The notes under the pieces were generated by a model. That model was not told where the DNA came from and ran no database searches. It saw only the letters and a program-made list of their open reading frames with translations. This document shows, one piece after another, positions 39,101 through 49,699 of a stretch of DNA of 64,000 nt. Source of the stretch: Ophiodon elongatus (taxonomy: Eukaryota; Chordata; Actinopteri; Perciformes; Hexagrammidae); assembly GCA_016806645.1 (NCBI GenBank), contig JACSYO010000534.1, forward strand, positions 1 through 64,000, read 5' to 3'. The position numbers and the translations under genes are program-made. Position 1 is the first letter of the stretch; each line of letters opens with the position of its first letter.

Positions 39101-40780
39101 ATACGTTTCGGCTGGCAAGAGGCCAAAAGTGGAATATGTTCAAAAATACACAGTTTACTTGATTTACCTCAATACATTGTCCCAGAACAGCACACTCTCA
39201 AGTTTCATGTTTATTTTATGAATACATGATGTTCTCATCACTTTTCAGCCTTAATGCTGCATTTTCAGTATTTATAGTCTGGAAAGACGTTTCGGCTTCG
39301 AAGAGGCCAACAGTGGATTTTGTTGAAAAATACACAGTTTAATTGATTTTCCTCAAAAAAAATGTCCCTGAACAGCAGACTTTTAAGTTTCATGTTAATT
39401 TCATGAATACATGATGTTTTAATCACTTTTCTGCCTTAAAGCTGCATTTCCACATTATATGCTCTTAAAATACGTTTCGTCTGGCAAGAGGCCAAAAGTG
39501 GAATATGTTGAAAAATACACAGTTTACTTGATTTACCTCAATACATTATCCCAGAACAGCAGACTCTCAAGTTTCATGTTAATTTCATGAATACATGATG
39601 TTCTCGTCACTTTTCTGACTTAAAGCTGCATTTCCACGTTGTATGCTCTCAAAATACGTTTCGTCAGGCAAGAGGCCAAAAGTGGAATATGTTGAAAAAT
39701 ACACAGTTTACTTGATTTACCTCAATACATTATCCCAGAACAGCAGACTCTCAAGTTTCATGTTAATTTCATGAATACATGATGTTTTAATCACTTTTCT
39801 GCCTTAAAGCTGCATTTCCACGTTGTATGCTCTCAAAATACGTATCGGCTGGCAAGAGGCAAAAATTGGAATATGTTGAAAAATACACAGTTTACTTGAT
39901 TTACCTCAATACATTGTCCCAGAACAGCAGACTCTCAAGTTTCATGTTAATTTCATGAATACATGATGTTCTAGTCACTTTTCTGACTTAAAGCTGCATT
40001 TCCACGTTGTATGCTCTCAAAATACGTTTCGTCAGGCAAGAGGCCAAAAGTGGAATATGTTGAAAAATACACAGTTTACTTGATTTACCTCAATACATTG
40101 TCCCAGAACAGCAGACTCTCAAGTTTCATGTTTATTTCATGAATACATGATGTTTTCATCACTTTTCAGCCTTAAAGCTGCATTTTCAGTATTTATAGTC
40201 TGGAAAGACGTTTCGGCTTGGAAGAGGCAAAAAGTGGATTTTGTTGAAAAATACACAGTTCAATTGATTTTCCTCAAAACAATGTCACTGAACAGCAGAC
40301 TTTTAAGTTTCATGTTAATTTCATGAATACATGATGTTTTAATCACTTTTCTGCCTTAAAGCTGCATTTCCACATTATATGCTCTTAAAATACGTTTCGT
40401 CTGGCAAGAGGCCAAAAGTGGAATATGTTGAAAAATACACAGTTTACTTGATTTACCTCAATACATTATCCCAGTACAGCAGACTCTCAAGTTTCATGTT
40501 AATTTCATGAATACATGATGTTTTAATCACTTTTCTGCATTAAAGCTGCATTTCCACGTTGTATGCTCTCAAAATACGTTTCGTCTGGCAAGAGGCCAAA
40601 AGTGGAATATGTTGAAAAATACACAGTTTACTTGATTTACCTCAATACATTATCCCAGAACAGCAGACTCTCAAGTTTCATGTTAATTTTATGAATAAAT
40701 GATGTTCTCATAATTTTTCTGCATTAAAGCTGCATTTCCACGTTGTATGCTCTCAAAAGACGTATCTCCTGGGAAGAGGC
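36161..40780 (+). repeat. 15-mer repeat (about 2.77 kb) followed by a shorter paralogue
   Basis: The rare string AAGAGGTCAACAGTGG occurs at 36,161 and 38,933, 2,772 bp apart, and is followed in both by CAAGTTTCTTGTTAATTTCA and a GAATACAAGATG unit. The first copy has 15 monomers. The second follows the same order at first, then rejoins the ATGAATAAATGATG and CTCCTGGGAAG units near 40,700-40,780 after only about ten monomers. The two copies differ by at least one single-monomer loss near 37,200, which the second copy lacks. Confidence 0.78.
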
Positions 40781-42663
40781 CAACAGTGGATTTTGTTGAA
40801 AAATACACAGTTTACTTGATTTTCTTCAAGAAAATGTCCCTGAACAGCAGACTTTTAAGTTTCATGTTAATTTCATGAATACATGATGTTTTAATCACTT
40901 TTCTACCTTAAAGCTGCATTTCCACGTTGTATGCTCTTAAAATACGTTTCGGTTGACAAGAGGCCAAAAGTGGAATATGTTGAAAAATACACAGTTTACT
41001 TGATTTACCTCAATACGTTGTCCCAGTACAGCAGACTCTCAAGTTTCATGTTAATTTCATGAATACATGATGTTCTCGTCACTTTTCTGACTTAAAGCTG
41101 AATTTCCACGTTGTAAGCTCTTAAAAAATACGTTTCGTCAGGCAAGAGGCCAAAAGTGGAATATGTTGAAAAATACACAGTTTACTTCATTTACCTCAAT
41201 ACGTTGTCCCAGTACAGCAGACTCTCAAGTTTCATGTTAATTTCATGAATACATGATGTTCCCATCACATTTCTGCATTAAATCATAATTTTCAGTATTT
41301 ATGGTCTGGAAAGACTTTTCGGCTTCGAAGAGGCCAACAGTGAATTTTGTTAAAAAATACACAGTTTAATTGATTTACCTCAAAGAAATGTCCCTGAACA
41401 GCAGACTTATAAGTTTCATGTTAATTTCATGAATACATGATGTTTTAATCACTTTTCTGCCTTAAAGATGCATTTCCACATTGTATGCTCTTAAAATACG
41501 TTTCGTCTGGCAAGAGGCCAAAAGTGGAATAAGTTGAAAAATGCACAGTTTACTTGATTTACCTCGATACATTATCCCAGTACAGCAGACTCTCAAGTTT
41601 CATGTTAATTTCATGAATACATGATGTTTTAATCAATTTTCTGCCTTAAAGCTGCATTACCACGTTGTATGCTCTCAAAAGACGTATCTCCTGGGAAGAG
41701 GCCAACAGTGGATTTTGTTGAAAAATACACAGTTTACTTGATTTTCTTCAAGAAAATGTCCCTGAACAGCAGACTTTTAAGTTTCATGTTAATTTCATGA
41801 ATACATGATGTTTTAATCACTTTTCTGCCTTAAAGATGCATTTCCACGTTGTATGCTCTTAAAATACGTTTCGGCTGGCAAGAGGCCAAAAGTGGAATAT
41901 GTTGAAAAATACACAGTTTACTTGATTTACCTCAATACGTTGTCCCATGACAGCAGACTCTCAAGTTTCATGTTAATTTCATGAATACATGATGTTCTCG
42001 TCACTTTTCTGACTTCAAGCTGCATTTCCACGTTGTAAGCTCTCAAAAAATATGTTTCGTCAGGCAAGAGGCCAAAAGTGGAATATGTTGAAAAATACAC
42101 AGTTTACTTGATTTACCTCAATACGTTGTCCCAGTACAGCAGACTCTCAAGTTTCATGTTAATTTCATGAATACATGATGTTCTCGTCACTTTTCTGACT
42201 TAAAGCTGCATTTCCACGTTGTATGCTCTCAAAATACGTTTCGTCAGGCAAGAGGCGAAAAGTGGAATATGTTGAAAAATACACAGTTTACTTGATTTAC
42301 CTCAATACATTATCCCAGTACAGCAGACTCTCAAGTTTCATGTTAATTTCATGAATACATGATGTTCTCGTCACTTTTCTGACTTAAAGCTGCATTTCCA
42401 TTTTGTATGCTCTTAAAATACGTTTCGTCAGGCAAGAGGCCAAAAGTGGAATATGTTGAAAAATACACAGTTTACTTGATTTACCTCAATACATTGTCCC
42501 AGAACAGCACACTCTCAAGTTTCATGTTTACTTTATGAATACATGTTGTTCTCATCACTTTTCAGCCTTAATGCTGCATTTTCAGTATTTATAGTCTGGA
42601 AAGACGTTTCGGCTTCGAAGAGGCCAAAAGTGGATTTTGTTGAAAAATACACAGTTTAATTGA
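37731..42663 (+). repeat. 26-mer repeat relation, about 4.79 kb, second copy cut by type B
   Basis: The marker CATGTTTACTTTATGAATAC, preceded by a CAGGCAAGAGG unit with CCATGTTGTATGC or CCATTTTGTATGC, occurs at 37,731 and 42,523, 4,792 bp apart. The same marker lies at 623, 8,015 and 11,103. The second copy in this block continues for only about 140 bases, until type B begins at 42,664. The section from 37.7 to about 39.0 kb matches 0.6-1.86 kb, and the section from about 40.7 to 42.2 kb matches 1.74-3.2 kb, so the two edges of the window share a long common order. Confidence 0.8.
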
Positions 42664-42935
42664 CAATCCTCTATAAAGTCTCCCAGATCAGCAGACTTTC
42701 AAGTTTCATGTTATGTACATGAATATGTGATGTTTCCATCACTTTCCTGCCTAACAAATTAATTTTCAGTTTTTATGGTCTGAAAAGACGTTTCAGCCTG
42801 AGAGCAGTTCAAAAGTGGATGTTTTTGCAAAATACAGTTTACTTGATATTCCTCTATAAAGTCTCCCAGATCAGCAGACTTTAAAGATTCTTGTTATGTA
42901 CAAGAATATATGATGTTTCCATCACGTTTCTGCCT
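42664..42935 (+). repeat. Type B block 4, about one and a half monomers
   Basis: A short type B run between two A blocks. Entry is within the left part of a monomer, at CAGTTTAATTGA followed by CAATCCTCTATAAAG. The exit has the same CCATCACGTTTCTGCCTTAAA boundary, followed by GCATATCCACGTTTTATGATC, as B block 3. It reads as a remnant of a longer B block or a gene-conversion tract that kept the old exit junction. Confidence 0.9.
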
Positions 42936-43740
42936 TAAAGCTGCATATCCACGTTTTATGATCTTAATAGACGTTTCAGCTGGCAAGAGGCCAAAAGTGG
43001 AATATGTTGAAAAATACACAGAAAAATACACAGTTTACTTGATTTACCTCAATACATTGTCCCAGAACAGCACACTCTCAAGTTTCATGTTTATTTCATG
43101 AATACATGATGTTCTCAACACTTTTCAGCCTTAATGCTGCATTTTCAGTATTTTTAGTCTGGAAAGACGTTTCGGCTTCGAAGAGGCCAACAGTGGATTT
43201 TGTTGAAAAATACACAGTTTAATTGATTTTCCTCAAAAAAAATGTCCCTGAACAGCAGACTTTTAAGTTTCATGTTAATTTCATGAATACATGATGTTTT
43301 AATCACTTTTCTGACTTAAAGCTGCATTTCCACATTATATGCTCTTAAAATACGTTTCGTCTGGCAAGAGGCCAAAAGTGGAATATGTTGAAAAATACAC
43401 AGTTTACTTGATTTAACTCAATACATTATCCCAGTACAGCAGACTCTCAAGTTTCATGTTAATTTCATGAATACATGATGTTCTCGTCACTTTTCTGACT
43501 TAAAGCTGCATTTCCACGTTGTATGCTCTCAAAATACGTTTCGTCAGGCAAGAGGCCAAAAGTGGAATATGTTGAAAAATACACAGTTTACTTGATTTTC
43601 TTTAAAAAAAATGTCCCTGAACAGCAGACTTTTAAGTTTCATGTTAATTTCATGAATACATGATATTTTAATCACTTTTCTGCCTTAAAGCTGCATTTCC
43701 ACGTTGTATGCTCTTAAAATACGTTTCGGCTGGCAAGAGG

Positions 43741-44545
43741 CCAAAAGTGGAATATGTTCAAAAATACACAGTTTACTTGATTTACCTCAATGCGTTGTCC
43801 CAGTACAGTAGACTCTCAAGTTTCATGTTAATTTCATGAATACATGATGTTCTCATCACTTTTCTGACTTAAAGCTGCATATCCACGTTTTATGATCTTA
43901 ATAGACGTTTAAGCTGGCAAGAGGCCAAAAGTGGAATATGTTGAAAAATACACAGAAAAATACACAGTTTACTTGATTTACCTCAATACATTGTCCCTGG
44001 ACAGCAGACTCTCAAGTTTCATGTTAATTTCATAAATACATGATGTTTTAATCACTTTTCTGCCTTAAAGCTGCATTTCCACGTTGTATGCTCTCAAAAT
44101 ACGTTTCGTCTGGCAAGAGGCCAAAAGTGGAATATGTTCAAAAATACACAGTTTACTTGATTTACCTCAATACGTTGTCCCAGTACAGTAGACTCTCAAG
44201 TTTCATGTTAATTTCATGAATACATGATGTTCTCATCACTTTTCTGACTTAAAGCTGCATATCCACGTTTTATGATCTTAATAGACGTTTCAGCTGGCAA
44301 GAGGCCAAAAGTGGAATATGTTGAAAAATACACAGAAAAATACACAGTTTACTTGATTTACCTCAATACATTGTCCCTGGACAGCAGACTCTCAAGTTTC
44401 ATGTTAATTTCATAAATACATGATGTTTTAATCACTTTTCTGCCTTAAAGCTGCATTTCCACGTTGTATGCTCTCAAAATACGTTTCGTCTGGCAAGAGG
44501 CCAAAAGTGGAATATGTTGAAAAATACACAGAAAATACACAGTTT
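43741..44545 (+). repeat. 380-bp dimer, tandem duplication with doubled start motif
   Basis: Two-monomer units beginning near GCGTTGTCCCAGTACAGTAG (43,792) and CGTTGTCCCAGTACAGTAG (44,173) share AGTAGACTCTC, GCATATCCACGTTTTATGATC, the doubled AAAAATACACAGAAAAATAC (43,943 and 44,323), TTGTCCCTGGACAGCAGAC and CATAAATACATGATG. The dimer is about 380 bp because each carries a 12-base duplication of the monomer start motif. A related doubled motif, one base shorter, follows at 44,519-44,542. Confidence 0.9.
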
Positions 44546-45254
44546 ACTTGATTTACCTCAATACGTTGTCCCAGTACAGCAGACTCTCAAGTTTCATGTT
44601 AATTTCATGAATACATGATGTTCTCATCACATTTCTGCATTAAATCATAATTTTCAGTATTTATGGTCTGGAAAGACTTTTCGGCTTCGAAGAGAACAAC
44701 AGTGGATTTTGTTGAAAAATACACAGTTTACTTGATTTTCTTCAAAGAAATGTCCCTGAACAGCAGACTTTTAAGTTTCATGTTAATTTCATGAATACAT
44801 GATGTTTTAATCACTTTTCTGCCTTGAAGCTGCATTTCCACGTTGTATGCTCTTAAAATACGTTTCGGCTGGCAAGAGGCCAAAAGTGGAATATGTTGAA
44901 AAATACACAGTTTACTTGATTTACATTGTCCCAGAACAGCACACTCTCAAGTTTCATGTTTATTTAATGAATACATGATGTTCTCATCACTTTTCAGCCT
45001 GAATGCTGCATTTTCAGTATTTATAGTCTGGAAAGACGTTTCGGCTTCGAAGAGGCCAACAGTGGATTTCGTTGAAAAATACACAGTTTAATTGATTTTC
45101 CTCAAAATAAATGTCCCTGAACAGCAGACTTTTAAGTTTCATGTTAATTTCATGAATACATGATGTTTTAATCACTTTTCTGCCTTAAAGCTGCATTTCC
45201 ACATTATATGCTCTTAAAATACGTTTCGTCTGGCAAGAGGCCAAAAGTGGAATA

Positions 45255-45536
45255 TGTTGAAAAATACACAGTTTACTTGATTTACCTCAATAAATTATCC
45301 CAGAACAGCAGACTCTCAAGTTTCATGTTAATTTCATGAATACATGATGTTCTCGTCACTTTTCTGACTTAAAGCTGCATTTCCACGTTGTATGCTCTCA
45401 AAATACGTTTCTTCTGTTTCATGTTAATTTCATGAATACATGATGTTTTAATCACTTTTCTGCCTTAAAGCTGCATTTTCAATATTAATGGTCTGAAAAG
45501 ATGTTTCAGGCTGGGAAGAGGCCAAAACTGGAATTT
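45255..45536 (+). other. Out-of-register join: full monomer plus 97-bp partial
   Basis: Monomer starts at 45,255 and 45,537 are 282 bp apart instead of 184 or 368. The join is at ATACGTTTCTTCT followed by GTTTCATGTTAATTTCATG (about 45,414), so the end of one monomer and the first part of the next are missing. Both sides are type A. Confidence 0.85.
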
Positions 45537-46410
45537 GTTGAAAAATACAGTTTACTTGATTTACCTCAATACATTGTCCCAGAACAGCAGACTCTCAATT
45601 TTCCTGTTAATTTCATGAATACATGATGTTCTCATCACTTTTCTGCCTTAATGCTAAATCTTGAGTATTTAATGGTCTGGAAAGACGTTTCGGCTTCGAA
45701 GAGGCCAAGAGTGGATTTTGTTGAAAAATACACAGTTTAATTGATTTTCCTCAAAAAAAATGTCCCTGAACAGCAGACTTTTAAGTTTCATGTTAATTTC
45801 ATGAATACATGATATTTTAATCACTTTTCTGCCTTAAAGCTGCTTTTCCACGTTGTGTGCTCTTAAAATACGTTTCGACTGGCAAGAGGCCAAAAGTGGA
45901 ATATGTTCAAAAATACACAGTTTACTTGATTTACCTCAATATGTTGTCCCAGTACAGTAGACTCTCAAGTTTCATGTTAATTTCATGAATACATGATGTT
46001 GTCATAATTTATCTGCCTTAAAGCTGCATTTCCACGTTTTATGCTCTCAAAATACGTTTCATCAGGCAAGAGGCCAACAGTGTATTTTATTGAAAAATAC
46101 ACAGTTTACTTGATTTTCCTCAGAAAAATGTCCCTGAACAGCAGACTTTTAAGTTTCATGTTAATTTCATGAATACATGATGTTCTCGTCACTTTTCTGA
46201 CTTAAATCTGCATTTCCACGTAGCCTGTTCTCAAAAGACCTTTGAGCTGGCAAGAGGCCAAAAGTGGAATATGTTGAAAAATACACAGTTTACTTGATTT
46301 ACCTCAATACATTATCCCAGAACAGCAGACTCTCAAGTTTCATGTTAATTTTATGAATAAATTATGTTCTCATAATCTTTCTGCATTAAAGCTGCATCCA
46401 CGTTGTATGC

Positions 46411-49366
46411 TTATTGTCACAAACAACGTTTCAGCCTGCGAACGGGCCAAAAGTGGATTTTGTTGCAAAATAAACAATTTACTTGATATTCCTCTATAAA
46501 GTATCCCAGAACAGCAGACTTTCAAGTTTCATGTTGTGTCCATGAATACATTATGTTTCCATCACTTTTTCAGTTTTTATGGTCTCAAAAGATGTTTCAG
46601 CCTGCAAACAGGCCAAAAGTGGATTTTGTTGCAAAATACACAGTTTACTTGATATTCCTCTATAAAGTCTCCCAGAACAGCAGACTTTCAAGATTCTTGT
46701 TATGTACATGAATATGTGATGTTTCCATCATTTTTCTGCTTTACAGCTGCATTTTCAGCTTTTATGGTCTCAAAAGACGTTTTAGCCTGCATATAGGCCA
46801 AAAGTGGATTTTGTTGCAAAATACATAGTTTACTTGTTACTCCTCTATAAAGTCTCCCAGAACAGCACACTTTCAAGATTCTTGTTATGTCCATGAATAT
46901 ATGATGTTTCCATCACTTTCCTGCATAAAAAAATAAATTTTCAGTTTTTATGGTCTAAAAAGACGTTTCAGCCTGAGAGCAGGTCAAAAGTGGATTTTGT
47001 TGCAAAATACACAATTTACTTGATATTCCTCTATAAAGTCTTCCAGAACAGCAGTCTTTCAAGATTCTTGTTATGTATATGAAAATGTGATGTTTCCATC
47101 ATTTTTCTGCTTTACAGCTGCATTTTCAGTTTTTGTGGTCTCAAAAGACGTTTCAGCCTGCGAACATGACAGAAATGGATTTTTTTGCAAAATACACAGT
47201 TTACTTGATAATCCTCTATAAAGTCTCCCAGATAAGCAGACTTTCAGGTTTCATGTTATGTACATGAATATGTGATGTTTCCATCACTTTCCTGCCTTAG
47301 AAAATAATTTTCAGTTTTTATGGTCTAAAAAGACGTTTCAGCCTGAGAGCAGGTCAAAAGTGGATTTTGTTGCAAAATACACAGTTTACTTGATATTCCT
47401 CTGTAAAGTCTCCCAGAACAGCAGTCTTTCAAGATTCTTGTTATGTATATGAATATGTGATGTTTCCATCACTTTTCTGCCTTAGAAAATCATTTTCAGT
47501 TTTTATGGTCTAAAAAGACGTTTCAGCCTGAGAGCAGGTCAAAAGTGGATTTTGTTGCAAAATACACAATTTACTTGATAATCCTCTATAAAGTCTCCCA
47601 GATCAGCAGACTTTCAAGTTTCATGTTATGTACATGAATATGTGATGTTTCCATCACTTTCCTGCCTTAGAAAATCATTTTTAGTTTTTATGGTCTAAAA
47701 AGACGTTTCAGCCTGAGAGCAGGTCAAAAGTGGATTTTGTTGCAAAATACACAGTTTACTTGATATTCCTCTATAAAGTCTCCCAGAACAGCAGACTTTC
47801 AAGATTCTTGTTCTGTCCATGAATATGTAATGTTTCCATCACTTTCCTGACTTAAAAATTAATTTTCTGTTTTTATGGTCTAAAAAGACGTTTCAGCCTG
47901 AGAGCAGGTCAAAAGTGGATTTTGTTGCAAAATACACAATTTACTTGATAATCCTCTATAAAGTCTCCCAGATCAGCAGACTTTCAAGTTTCATGTTATG
48001 TACATGAATATGTGATGTTTCCATCACTTTCCTGCTTAGAAAATAATTTTCAGTTTTTATGGTATAAAAAGACGTTTCAGCCTGAGAGCAGGTCAAAAGT
48101 GGATTTTGTTGCAAAATACACAGTTTACTTGATATTCCTCTATAAAGTCTTCCAGAACAGCAGTCTTTCGAGATTCTTTTATGTACATGAATATGTGATG
48201 TTTCCATCATTTTTCTGCTTTACAGCTGCATTTTCAGTTTTTGTGGTCTCAAAAGACGTTTCAGCCTGCGAACATGACAGAAATGGATTTTTTTGCAAAA
48301 TACACAGTTTACTTGATAATCCTCTATAAAGTCTCCCAGATAAGCATACTTTCAACTTTCATGTTATGTACATGAATATGTGATGTTTCCATCATTTTTC
48401 TGCTTTACAGCTGCATTTTCAGTTTTTATGGTCTCAAAAGACGTTTCAGCCTGAGAGCAGGCCAAAAGTGGATTTTGTTGCAAAATACACAATTTACTTG
48501 ATAATCCTCTATAAAGTCTCCCAGATCAGCAGACTTTCAAGTTTCATGTTATGTACATGAATATGTGATGTTTCCATCACTTTTCTGCCTTAGAAAATAA
48601 TTTTCAGTTTTTATGGTCTAAAAAGACGTTTCAGACTGAGAGCAGGTCAAAAGTGGATTTTGTTGCAAAATACACAGTTTACTTGATATCCCTCTATAAA
48701 GTCTCCCAGAACAGCAGACTTTCAAGATTCTTGTTCTGTCCATGAATATATAATGTTTCCATCACTTTCCTGACTAAAAAATAATTTTCAGTTTTTATGG
48801 TCTAAAAAGACGTTTCAGCCTGAGAGCAGGTCAAAAGTGGATTTTGTTGCAAAATACACAGTTTACTTGATATTCCTCTATAAATTCTCCCAGAACAGCA
48901 GACTTTCAAGATTCTTGTTATGTACATGAATATGTGATGTTTCCATCACTTTTCTGCCTTAGAAAATCATTTTCAGTTTTTATGGTCTAAAAAGACGTTT
49001 CAGCCTGAGAGCAGGTCAAAAGTGGATTTTGTTGCAAAATACCCAATTTACTTGATATTCCTCTCTAAAGTCTCCCAGAACAGCAGACTTTCAAGATTCT
49101 TGTTCTGTCCATGAATATATAATGTTTCCATCACTTTCCTGACTAATAAAATAATTTTCAGTTTTTATGGTCTAAAAAGACGTTTCAGCCTGAGAGCAGG
49201 TCAAAAGTGGATTTTGTTGCAAAATACACAGTTTACTTGATATTCCTCTCTAAAGTCTCCCAGAATAGCAGACTTTCAAGTTTCATGTTATGTACATGAA
49301 TATGTGATTTTTCCATCACTTTCCTGCCTTAGAAAATAATTTTCAGTTTTTATGGTCTAAAAAGAC
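46411..49366 (+). repeat. Type B block 5
   Basis: About 16 type B monomers. Entry is TTATTGTCACAAACAACG followed by CAGCCTGCGAACGGGCC. One early unit (46,510-46,625) has a deletion between CATCAC and TTTTTCAGTTTTTATGG. Exit is an out-of-register jump: TCTAAAAAGACA joins directly to TTGTTCCAGAACAGCACAC, so the spacing of the unit starts at 49,216 and 49,513 is 297 bp instead of 370. Confidence 0.92.
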
Positions 49367-49699
49367 ATTGTTCCAGAACAGCACACTCTCAAGTTTCATG
49401 TTTATTTCATGAATACATGATGTTCTCATCACTTTTCAGCCTTAATGCTGCATTTTCAGTATTTATAGTCTGGAAAGACGTTTCGGCTTCGAAGAGGCCA
49501 ACAGTGGATTTTGTTGAAAAATACACAGTTTAATTGATTTTCCTCAAAAAAAATGTCACTGAACAGCAGACTTTTAAGTTTCATGTTAATTTCATGAATA
49601 CATGATGTTTTAATCACTTTTCTGCCTTAAGGATGCATTTCCACGTTGTATGCTCTCAAAAGACGTATCGGCTGGCAAGAGGCCAAAATTGGAATATGT

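Larger units (their letters stand above)
35176..42663 (+). repeat. Type A block 4
   Basis: About 40 to 41 type A monomers, including a 15-mer repeat starting at about 36,161 and 38,933 and a 26-mer relation between 37,731 and 42,523. Its sequence from about 37.1 to 42.2 kb is the best copy elsewhere in the window of the block 1 sequence at 1-3.2 kb. A scar of one-monomer loss lies near 37,193-37,215, and a 7-base expansion (GATTTACTTTACTTGAATAC) at about 37,497. The block is cut off at CAGTTTAATTGA, where type B begins with CAATCCTCTATAAAGTC. Confidence 0.92.
42936..46410 (+). repeat. Type A block 5
   Basis: About 19 type A monomers. It contains a 380-bp dimer repeated at about 43,791 and 44,171, in which the start motif is doubled (AAAAATACACAGAAAAATAC). 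It also contains a shortened unit at 45,414 and a section (about 44,640-45,160) that recurs at 63,260-63,790 with shared rare changes. The last unit has the three-base core loss (GCTGCATCCACG) also seen before B block 2. Confidence 0.91.

Noticed and set aside
48012..48329. Longest open frame in the window (105 codons, plus strand)
   Set aside because: It is ordinary type B satellite read through about 1.7 monomers. A one-base loss at about 48,036 (CCTGCTTAG for CCTGCCTTAG) removes the usual stop. There is no start context, domain or sign of codon selection.
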